Assembly (NCBI RefSeq): GCF_964355755.1
Contig: NC_092673.1
Span: 28,837,001 to 28,897,000 of the forward strand
From: Antedon mediterranea
Lineage: Eukaryota; Echinodermata; Crinoidea; Comatulida; Antedonidae
Direction of reading: 5' to 3'
Length of the DNA: 60,000 bases
Part shown: positions 46,601-58,600 of the stretch, piece after piece
How positions within the stretch are numbered: position 1 is the stretch's first letter
Layout of the letters: each line of letters begins with the position of its first letter
Made by a program: the position numbers and the translations under genes
Notes under the pieces: generated by a model
What the model saw: only the letters and a program-made list of their open reading frames with translations
Database searches by the model: none
What the model was told of the DNA's origin: nothing

Positions 46601-49600
46601 AACTTGACCACTAATTAATGACCTCTCTAACCAATGACCTCTCCAATATTGACTGACTAATTGGAGACTAATCCTGTTTAATCTGACCACCAAAATCCAG
46701 ATATAGATAGATAGAATTAAATTTATTTAAACTTGAAGTCAATCTGTCTAGGGACTTAAACCTATTTAGGCCGCTTTATTCTTACCCATCCTAGGATTTT
46801 AAATGACATATTTTAAGTTAGTACCATCAAACCATACCAATTGATGTGTAGTAGGTTGGTATTTAAGATGCAACTACCGATCTCAGTGTCTTTGATTCAA
46901 ATTCTGAAACAAACTATTTTACTCTTTTAAATGTCAGAATGAATACATGTTAAAATAATTATGCAAATCTTACAGACTCACCTGAAAGTTATCCATAATA
47001 CTTTATCCAAAAATTAAATTATTAAATTCTTCTAAAAATATATTATCCATGCCAATCAAAACTATATTATCATCCACTGCTTGCTATAGGAGCAGTTTAT
47101 TGCTGACTCAGCATACACATTGACAGTGAAGTTGAGAATTATACCTTTTAAGATATGTCTACACTATCAAATTAGTTTGACAAAAAAAGTATGATGTGCC
47201 CATATATGGTAGTGATATGTCCAAATATAGTAGTGATATGACATCATGTCCATATGTATTCATATATTACATTTTTTTGGTCACATAAAGTTTGATATTG
47301 TAGATGGGCTTTACATTGCCTATAGGTCTTAAGTTTACATAGGTAGGCTATATGGTTGCACCTTGTATTGTAGAGGATGTAGACTACTTTTAGAGTTATT
47401 GGTTAAGTTGAGCACTTTAGTGGATATGTGCGCTGTATAAATCTTATTATTATTATTATTAACTTGCGTTAAATTTTGATCAGAATCGGTTATGTTAGTG
47501 ATAGATATCAATGATTTTCAAAGGCACAATTTCAAGATATAAAAAGTATTTAAAGGGTTTAGTAGGTGCTCTAATATTCATAATTATTATATTATATTAT
47601 TAATTTTCAAACCTTATGTTTCTGTTTCTTATGGTTATTCTCTTTCTATGAATAATATGAGGGAAAATTTTATTTATCTTAAACACTATAATTTCTTTTT
47701 AAAAAATGAAAGAAAAAAAAATTTTGAGGCCTTAGAATACTCGCTGTTAAAGCTAACATAAACTTACATTTTTATAATTGAATTTTTATGATATGTATTT
47801 CTGTATGTATTGTATTATTGTCGAGTGCCCCAATGATCAGCCTTGCTAATCTCATGAAACATGGTTCAATAAAAAATGAAACTTTCGTGCCATGTTCATC
47901 GATAACTTGTTTAAAAAGCTAAGAATGTTGCATTATCGCACTACAAATGATAATGACATTCAATATCCACTCATTCAAAAGAATAACATTACTCAGATGA
48001 GAATTATCGATATTAATATAATTTAATCTATCATAACTTAGCAAGGTGAAACATAATAGTAACACATAGAAAAGGTGTTTCTGAATGCCTAGTCTTTAAT
48101 CCAGCCACCTAGAATATCTCCCATGGTAACCGGTAAAGCCAAACAGTATCAGCATGTGACAAGCTCTTTATAAATATCTTAATTTACACAGCTTTACCTT
48201 AATCTTGTTGAATAATTAAAGGATATAGATTTCATACTTATGCATTATGCTTGTGATAAATTGCTATATTGAATTATACATTGTTATTCCTTGAGAATTA
48301 CTATAAATATTACAAGTAGTTGTATGACATGTAGTTGAAATTATATAATATATAAAGAAGTTGTATCTTTTAATTTGTTTCATCTACATTGGCTTTTCAT
48401 TTACATACAGTATACAGTATATGTATTAAATACATGACTAGAAATATAAAAACCCATCTGCTATAAAAAATGTCCCCAAGTTTATATGATTTCTTTTTTT
48501 TTTCTTCTTTAAATTTGATTTACGTAAATGCTCCACGAACTTTCAAATACAATTAGATAATATAAATTAAATTATTATTTTGTTATCAACTAACTGTAAT
48601 GTTATCAGTGTTGGCATACACAATAGTTTGGTGTTAGAAATCAAGATGGCGGCTGATAGCGTATATTTAAGAACTTGTATTGCCTTGGGTGTCGCTCATT
48701 AACGTCATTCTTGGCTCCTCACAAAGAAAGTTCAGATTTCTTCAAAGTTATTCCAATTTTTTTTTTTTCATTTAGAAACAATTATTTCAATTAAAATTTA
48801 TTTCCTTTCTTTCTTCTTATAAATAAAATTTCAACAATAATAGTGTCTGCGATGAATTCACTTGTATGTAGCGCGTTTAACACCAGTACACAGTACAACA
48901 ATGTGCACTCAGCCGTATATAGGGGCGGGGCCATAGTCGAACATGCATATTGGCGTCTAGACGCAGCCAAATCAGACGGGTTTTGAGATGCGTTTTTGGG
49001 TAAACAATAGAAAACGCGTCTGGACGCTGATTTGTGGTCTGAAATAATTTGTAGATGACGCCTTATTAACATAGGAAAGAAGGAAAATGTAACTTATCGA
49101 TTCTAGCCCTATAACTTTTTCAATTATTGATTAAACCTGGTGATATCAGTGATATTTGTGAAATTATATTTTTTAGTATAAATACTTATTTTATTAGTAC
49201 TAAACACATTTTAAATACTAATTTCTGTGCTAGGTATTATCAATTTGAATTTTATATTTCATTTTTAAAACCAATCAAAAAGTCTATAATAAGCACTGTT
49301 AACTAATACAAATATTATTCTTATCAATAATAAAGATAATTTTCATTTCCATGTATTTAGTGTTAGTGAACAAATTATTTTAAGAATCTTTTCTAATATT
49401 GTTTTCATCAAAATAATTTAATGCCATTTCCAATTAATAGACTGTTTATCAAAGTTGTCATATTTGATTTGACGTGATAGGTAAACGTCATAATTTACAG
49501 GAAATGAAAAAAGAAACAGATTTATTATCACTTTTTGAATATTCATCAACTAGACATGAATAATTATTAACATAAATTAAACTCCTTAACATTATGGTAG

Positions 49601-52600
49601 AAATGCAGTACTATAATTCATCCTAATTATGAATATTCATCAACTAGACATGAATAATTATTAACATAAATTAAACTCCTTAACATTATGGTAGAAATGC
49701 AGTACTATAATTCATCCTAATTATGAATATTCATCAACTATACATGAATAATTCGTACTCCTAACAATATGGTAGAAGTACAATACTATAGCCTAATATT
49801 TTTTTTAATAAATCGATCCACCGTAATTATGAATATTCATTTATATAAATGAATTATTCATACAGTTTAACATTCTGCTAAGGTGTAAAAAGCATTGTAG
49901 AATTAAAGGAGAAATAAACTAATCAATTATAATTATGAATATTCATTTACATGAATTATAAATATTTATTAATATTGTGCTATCTCTTTGGTGCACACAG
50001 CAATTATGTCAAAGACTAATATTTAAGAAGGTCATGCACCCATTGATCCTAATCCTGTGGGACCATTGATGCTCATAGTATGTCTCTATTATAAACTCAT
50101 GGGATAGTTGCATTAATGAGAGTGAAATTATCAATTTATGTTCATTGCAATATACGAGTGTTTAAATGGATAATTCTTCATTTGGTTTTTAAAATACAAT
50201 TTCTCGTTTTCATAGTGAGAGTGAAAATAATTTAAGATCTAGACATATTTAATTTGAAGATTGAAATTGTAGATTTCGACTTACTTTTTCTAAAATTGGA
50301 ATATTTAGCAATAATTTGTTTATCTTAAGTACGATATTAAAGGTAAAATATAGTTATAATGTTAATTCTGATTAGACATTTTAGTATACTGCATTTGTTG
50401 TTTTATGCTTCGTCTAGATTATCAAACTAGTTTGACAAAAAAAGTATGCCCAAATATGGTAGTGATATGACATCATCATGTTCAGATGTCCATGGGCATA
50501 TCACATTTTTTTGTCACATAAAGTTTGATAGTGTAGACAGAGCTTTATATGCGTGCCCATATGAACATGATCATCTTACATCCATGGGCATTCACAATGT
50601 AACATGACTCAGTATCGGAGCTTCCTTAATCCTGATATGTGAACACCTGTCATTTTTAATTAATTTAGAGCTGTGTTAACGAGTTGGTTATTATATCTCC
50701 AACAATATGTAAATTATGCTATCGACCACTAAGAATCATGGTATAGCATTATTAGTTTAGTATCATGTATATTAAGATCAGTTTACACGTATCACAAACT
50801 AGTTTGACAAAAAAAGTGTGATATCATGTCCATGGGTAACAATTGCTTTATACTCATTAACAGTGAATTTGCATTTTCTTATTGGACCATATAACGGTTA
50901 GGGTTATTGTGCAGTAAAACCAATTTTAAATGAACACCTTTGGTCCCAACAGAGTGTCCTTCTTAATAGGGGTTTCCCTTAAATAGGGGTTGGTAAAAGT
51001 GTTAATACATTTCACAGGAAAGCGTTCCCCAATATAAGGGTATCCCTTGAATATGGATTCCCCAAATATGGCCACAAAACTAGTAAAAATTCTTAGAATC
51101 TTCTTTAATATAATATACATTTAATGTTTACTATTGAATTTACATGTATATTTAATTAAGCTATGTTTATCTTATTTTAGCATACAAGTTTATGTAATGT
51201 GTCAAGAATGCACATACTGTACAGTGGAATGTCTTGTTGCATTGACTTTATATATTATCGGTTATTCTGTACAGTACTACCTAGTGATTTTTGTTTTTGT
51301 ACTAAGAGTTCTTAAATTAAGCTTCTTTTTGTTTGTTTTGCTATGGATTTATTATGTCGTCCTGGTATTCCGAAATAAAAAGATGAATGAATGAATGTTA
51401 TATTTATAGGAGACTTTGTTCAAAGAAAACTGTTCTCATTTTAGGAGAAATTATGAAATGAAATTATGTTTCATTTATCTGTTTTTACATCTCATATTTG
51501 TTCAAGTATGTTGTCCCCACCTCTTCCAGTTCCTGACATCTCTAAAGACTGACAATACTTAATCTATCATCCTGTAGTCGTGGGCGAGTTAATCTCGCTT
51601 CATTTATGATGATACACTAGATTAACAATGTTAGACTAAAAGATCAATTAAGATAATTTGATGAAAAAATGTTTCTTTTTTAAAACTGTAATGGTTTTGT
51701 TAAAACAATAGTTCGTTTAAAAAATATCAAGATTTTAAAATATCAAAACTGTTAGCAAATGACAAAAATATTATAAAGTTTCAATACTTAATTATCGTCC
51801 CATGCTCAAGTATAGTCCCATACTTGAGTATAGTCCCATACTCAAGTATAGTCCCATACTCGAGTATAGTCCCATACTCGAGTATAGTCCCATACTTGAG
51901 TATAGTCCCATACTCGAGTATAGTCCCATACTCGAGTATAGTCCCATACTCGAGTATAGTCCCATACTCGAGTATAGTCCCATACTCGAGTATAGTCCCA
52001 TACTCGAGTATAGTCCCATACTCGAGTATAGTCCCATACTCGAGTATAGTCCCATACTCGAGTATAGTCCCATACTCGAGTATAGTCCCATACTCGAGTA
52101 TAGTCCTATACTCGGGTAGTATAATTCCAACCTCAAATTTATGATAAATTAAGAATTATAGCTTTTATTAAATTCCATTTAATTTTAATTAAATTTAATG
52201 ATTAATTATCTATGGTGCAGTACTATTATTTTTATTTTAATATTTTATATGAGATGATTTGCCTTAATATTAGTGCCACATAATTAAAATAGTGTCATTT
52301 TATTAACATAGTTACATAATAATTCAACATTTATTAGTTTCTATCAATGGTAAAGCAATACAATAAAAAGAGTGGTAATTTATAATGAGACAAAACAAAA
52401 ATATCATTAATAGAGGATCATGCAAGAAAAGATTACTTGTCACGCAAGACCCATAAACAAAAAGAAAAAAATACATTTGTATATAATTATTAAATAATAA
52501 TAATAAAAAAAATATTTAATAATTATTTACAAATGTATTTTTTAAATAAAAAAGACATGACAAAAAAAAGTTTGAAGGTCTAGTTTGAATACAATGATGA

Positions 52601-55600
52601 TAAATTATTTTTAAGTTTTTTACGAAAAGTTGAAAGAGAGGAAGAGTTAACAATACTAGTATCTAATTGATTCCAAATTAAAGGATTAGAAACTTTCATA
52701 AAGTGGGAAGAACTGGTTAACCTTACAAAAGGAATAGTTAACTTAAACTTATGAACAGTACTTCTTAGATTAATACCATGGTTGAAATCAGCAGTGTTAA
52801 ATAAATTCATCTTTGGAGAAGAAAGATTGTTGGAAAAATATTGAAAGACAAAAGAGGCACTTTGCAATTTATGCATATCACCTAACTTCAGTAACTTAAG
52901 TTTATAAAATAAAGGTTCAGATGGAGTAATGCGAGACGTAAAAGTAATATTTCTAATTATCAAGATGAGAAGGATAGTCAGCAGCCCAAATTATGTTTCA
53001 ATAATGTAGATGAGGTACACTTTATTAACATAGTTCCACTTTATTAAAATAGTGCCACTTTATTAACATAGTGCCAGTTTAAATTAGTAAAGAAAATTAA
53101 ATTATGTCAGGAAACTTGTTCTTGAATTTAATTCTACAAAATAGGTTTGCACCTCATGAGAGAAAAACTAATGATTTCACTTTGATTTGAGTGTTTACTG
53201 TAATCTGCAATTGAAAGTTGTATGTTATGAAGCCAAACAGCTTAATTGATGAAATATGTTCATATATGTGTGTGTGTGTGTGTCGGCTTGTAAAATGCAA
53301 GGTATTGCTTTCTGTAAAATGTATTCGTTCAGTCATGAAGTAATGTATATAGATCTTAATATAGTAAAGATCTGTCTACACTATCAAACTAGTTTGACAA
53401 AAAAAATGTATGTGCCCAAATATGGTAGTGATATAACGAAAGATAGTAGTGATATGACATCATCATGTCCATATATGGAAAAATCACATTTATTTGTCAC
53501 ATACAGTTTGATTGTAGTTTTCTGGCCGCTGTGACAGGTAGAAAGATTTACGTTTACCGTACCTCGTGTGTATAAATTCATCATCTCCATGTTGATAAAT
53601 GTATCTAAAATAAAACATTTGAATATTAAAGATCTATCAATGCATGCATTTTGTTAACAAATTGATACATAGTACATCCTCATCTTGTTTAGATCCTCAA
53701 TTATTACTCTTCTCTTTCCTCTCATTTTACTTTACTTACAGTACTTACTTAGTCCGGGACATACCTAAACTAATATGACTAGATTCCTCCATAACTTCCT
53801 ATCTGCCATTGTGACACCCAGTTCATTTCTGCATACCAGTATCCGTCTCTAGTACATCAATGTGAGTGCTGGTCATCCTTGTTTTGAGAGCCCATGTTTT
53901 GGCTGCCACAGCAGAACATCTTAAATAATTTCTTCTTTATTTTATAGAATCATTTTCTAGCAAAATGTACCAAATTTATTTTATACTGTACAGTCTTACT
54001 CTTCTATAAAAGTACTTTATATCAAAGTGTTACTAACCTCGAAAATCAAATACAATAATAACCTTTTTGGTAAGTCGGTAAATTTCCAAATTAGTGTAAA
54101 TTACATATTATCTCACATTATTAAATTACATATTATCTCACATTATTAAATTATTTCATTAGATTAACCTTTAATTATCATTGTTTATGAATCATAATCT
54201 TATTAAATTATAATCAATTTGTGATTAATTAGCATAAATAAAGTTCCAAGTAAAATGAGTTACCAGTACTTAACTGTGTGGGTCATGGCTATGTTAAAAT
54301 GATGACAGAAAACGATGAGTTATTTATAATATTTCGTACTTAAATTGCACTTCCAATGATACTTGCATATTTCATTATCAAACTGTATACAAAGTAAAAT
54401 AGAAGTAATAACTATATGTAGATATCCTTTTTTTTTGCTTGTGATCATTGACCTGTTGAGCCTGTTCCTCTTGAAAAAGACAAGAAATAAGGTCATTTCA
54501 GGGAAAAATATTTATGTGGATTAAAATTTGCAATATAATTATTGACAAGGAAATAAGAAGCCGTTATGATCTTGTTCACAGTCAACATGTAGATTTCAAC
54601 AGTTTTATTTTCACAAAGCAAATCCACTGCGTTTCTTTCACTTTGAAAGCTTAAGGCCAATGTACATAGACGAGCGGTAACGTTAGATGGAAAATCGCGT
54701 AGCTTGCCTCACTTAGAATCTGTATCTATCCGGAAACCGCCCGTCCGCTCCGCATAAATGGTAAATAAGAAATAATATAGATTCTATATTTTTATTACTG
54801 TTACCGATTGTCTGTGTAAATTGGCTTTTACTAAATTTCACAATATTATGTATCTTCTAATACTTCCGTGATCTAAGGTATTTTGGATTTTACTTTAAAT
54901 TTACTTATAATTTTTTCTGTGCCAAGCAATCCTTTGAACAATATTTTATCTTTTTATTTTATCAACAATATCAATAAATATATTTTTTTAATCATCATAG
55001 TCATATTGCGATATTTATTCATGTCTTCAAAAATTAAGTAATACAACTATCAAATATTTTATATTAATATTTACAGACGGAAGCCATTCATCGATCTGCA
55101 GCACACCATCCTCACTATCAATCCCGCGATCCAGTTTCAGTAGCAATCGATCGGTGCCCTCAATTGATACCGATGATGACGGAAGTATATCTCTAGCCAT
55201 GTCTAGCACCGATACGTTATCCTTCTGTACCATAAGTACAGAAATCAGTGATATAGAGTAAGTATACAGGGAATAATTTCGCCAGTGTAGCTATACAAAT
55301 CAACCTTTTTGCTACACTTTTCTAAAATTGTGTAGCAAAAAATACAATACAAAACTATGTTTCTCGACTCAAAAATCAGATTGATTAGCAATATTGCTAA
55401 ACAAAATTTATAAATGAAATTTTCCCCTGGTATACATTGTGTGTTACATAACTGCATTAATTAAATCTATTAAATATATAGTAGAACTTCTTTAGGAACC
55501 TCCTATTCAGAAGATGCCCACTTTCCTGTGAAACAAACAAGTAACAATATGTTTTTAATGTCTGTCTACACTATCAAACTAGTTTGACAATAAACATGTG

Positions 55601-58600
55601 ATGTGCCCAAATATGGTAGTGATATGACATCATCATGTCATGCACATTTTTTTGTCACATAAAGTTTGATAGTGTAGACAGCTTTCAATACTATACAGTC
55701 AATACGTATTCAGAGGACCCTATAAAGGAGACATAAAACAAGAAGCAGCATATATGTTTTGTCATCACAGCCAATCGTATTATTTAGGGAGCATCGCTAT
55801 TAAGAGAACACTTTGAAAAATGGTTCTACTGTATAAGCAGAATTTGGGAAAGAACAACGTTCATCATGAAATAACTCCTTTTTAGAAATATATTTTAATG
55901 CTATAATACGTATGAACTTTACAAGCACAGCGTCATCAGCCTGCTTACTGTTGCTCAGTTAATTAAATATTTCATTCATAGTAATCATGTATGGCATTTA
56001 TTTTTTCTATAAATATTAACTAATCATTTTAAAGAATCAATATTAAGTCATGTTTATTTTCAACATATTTCAATATAAATAGAATAAGGTTAAGTATTAA
56101 AAGATAACCTATAATTTAATCTTAGATGATGAGGTACTATATTGGAACTGACAATTCTAGGCTGGGTTAAAATCAGTCCATAAAGCTGACTTGATCTGTT
56201 TGGCCCCATCTTACAGATCATTATCATAACGGTGATAGACAGGTTTTAACAGCCATATTAATGCTGAAGTTGGAATTTTACCAGATTACTTTTATATGTA
56301 TTTCTTAATGCAGTGGAAAATTAATTTTCTGTGTCAATATGGAGATTTTGATATGTGACAACTGAAGTATATCTGTCAAATAGTTGCTTGTATCTAGTAT
56401 ATGCCAGGAAAAAACTGTGTTGAGGAGACATATCCAAATGCGTAGTGAATTAACCTTACATTTCTTGTAGGTCCGACTCCTAGCTAATAAAATGCTCCCT
56501 CAATAAATCTGAATTTGTTATAAAAGTATAGTAATAAACCTAGATTTACGAATTTTAATATTATATTTCTGTGGTTAAACAATAATTATCTATCATTTAA
56601 TTATTTGCTAGAAAAGAATAAGAATTACGAAAATCGCTATAATAAGATTATTATAATCAATAGAATAAATATCAAGCCAGTTCCTAAATGACCTTATGAC
56701 CTTTAGACAACGGACTGAGTGTCCAAGTATCTAGGAATCCTGCATAAATTGATAGCCATCGTATTAAGCACATTATGTGGTATGTAGTATAGTACTAAGG
56801 CGTTGAGCTATGACAAGAATATTCCATTACCTAGGGAGATTTTAAATTCATTTCTCAAAAAATGGTGGTGTTCAGATAAATAAAACAATCCCAATGTTTA
56901 AAATTAAAGATGCTTAATTATTGTTTAAACTATCAAATTATTTTAAATATTAAACCTTTTTAAAATTACAAAGTAATCATGATTTAAATTAATTTTATTG
57001 ACGTACATTAAAATGGTATAACCCAAGTAATACGATCGTAGTTGTGCCCAGTTGGTTCGTTAGTATCAGTCTCTATCCTGAAGGATCGCTAAACAAATCA
57101 GAACGTTGATGAAAGATCGGAAAAGATGGCTACAAATTTGGAAGAAGAAGAAGAGTAGGTCTTTTGTGATATATCTCTCAAATGATTGTAGATCTAGATC
57201 AAATTTTATGTTTTAAACAAATCCATCAAAAATAGATTTTTTTTAAATAATTTTGGTACCTTCTCTTATAACCACCTGTTATTTGTTGCAAAATGTTTTC
57301 ATTGAAAAATTCTCTTATTTCTGGTTTCCTTTAATCATTTATTTTTCTTTCTTTCAGGGTTTTTACGGAAGCAGGAGAAAAGATCGACAGGGACTACTTG
57401 CTAGCTCTTGACAAGGAGGAACTTGTTACCCGCGTTTTACAGATGGAGAAAGAATTAAGGTAATTTATCTTTTTAATTTATAAATATTCACATTTATATC
57501 ATATTGAATTTCAAATTAGTTTCATTACTCTCTGTTTTTCCATATAAGGCAACAATGATTTAAATCAAAATCGTAAGGCATTTAATGAACAGGCAAACAG
57601 CTTTAAAATACTGGGACATGTTTCGAGAATACTACTAGTAACTATACTATCTGATGATGAGAATAGCATTCCCGAAACATTTGACGATTTTTATTTTAAC
57701 CAGAATGGTTGGTGGTATCATACAATTAAAATGTGTTTATTGGACATGCAGAAAAATGATCATATCATCTGCAATATTATTATTATCGACATTGTATAAT
57801 AATATACTGGATGAAAAACAACACTTTAAATATAGAATCTTTTGTTGCATACGGTAATTATTTTAATATATGACTAGGTAAGCCTATATTTCCACATATT
57901 GATTTGATTAATGTTATCATAGGAATAATGTTCTAAATTGTATGCAGTGACGTACTAATACAAGTCAATGACGTACTAATACAATTACCTGCCAATTATA
58001 TTTCATTATATGAATCAAAGCATTGAATGTATTATTGTGAGATGTAAACATTGTCAACATGATCATCATTGTCGTCATAAACATTATTATCATTGTCGTC
58101 ATCATTTAATTATCATCATCATGACCATTATCATCATTATTATTAACATCATTATCATCATTGTCATCAAAATCATCATTATCATCAACATCATCATCAT
58201 TTTCATCAAAATCATCATTATCAACATCATCATCATTAATATCAACATTTCATCATCATTATCATCATCAACATCATTTTAATTATTATCATCATCAACA
58301 TTATCATCATCATTATCATCTTTATTATCAACATTATAATCATTATTTTCATTATCATTTCATGTGTACATACCGTATGTTATGTTATTATAAAGTACTC
58401 TTCTTCATCATTTTTTATTTTGTTGTCTTCTGTGTGTGCCCACCCTTTGGATCCATCTTATTTCTTACTGGTTCCTTTCCTTAAAGGTCAATATTAAACA
58501 TTATTAAATTACCTACTCTGTATGCAGCACCAAAAGACCTACTGAGACAACTGCATCTGTATAATAAAATTATCGACCAGTTGAATAAAAATTGACAAAA

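Larger units (their letters stand above)
46540..55076. other. PH-gene intron 6 (8.5 kb)
   Basis: The largest intron. It contains family 1 MITEs (47150, 50405, 50776, 53366), a 94-bp tandem duplication (49537), an 18-bp array (51797), a hairpin and LINE fragment (52484-52963), MITE families 2 and 4, a TG microsatellite and a YY1-like site (48643). Several stretches (47350-48600, 53650-54640) hold nothing I can assign. A skipped exon cannot be excluded, but the exon 6 and exon 7 phases match directly. Confidence 0.6.
55258..57357. other. PH-gene intron 7
   Basis: Apart from the nested MITE pair, about 1.5 kb (55840-57357) of AT-rich DNA with no repeat or exon that I can recognise. Confidence 0.55.

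Noticed and set aside
48791-49072. 93-codon minus frame
   Set aside because: Covers an inverted GC-rich stretch. No domain, no splice context, and the composition changes along its length.
51792-52144. Three overlapping 105-114 codon frames on both strands
   Set aside because: All are produced by the 18-bp palindromic minisatellite. There is no start context, splice signal or non-repetitive sequence.
58010-58484. Long Ile/His/Ser-rich frames
   Set aside because: Translation of an ATC/ATT microsatellite; low complexity only.
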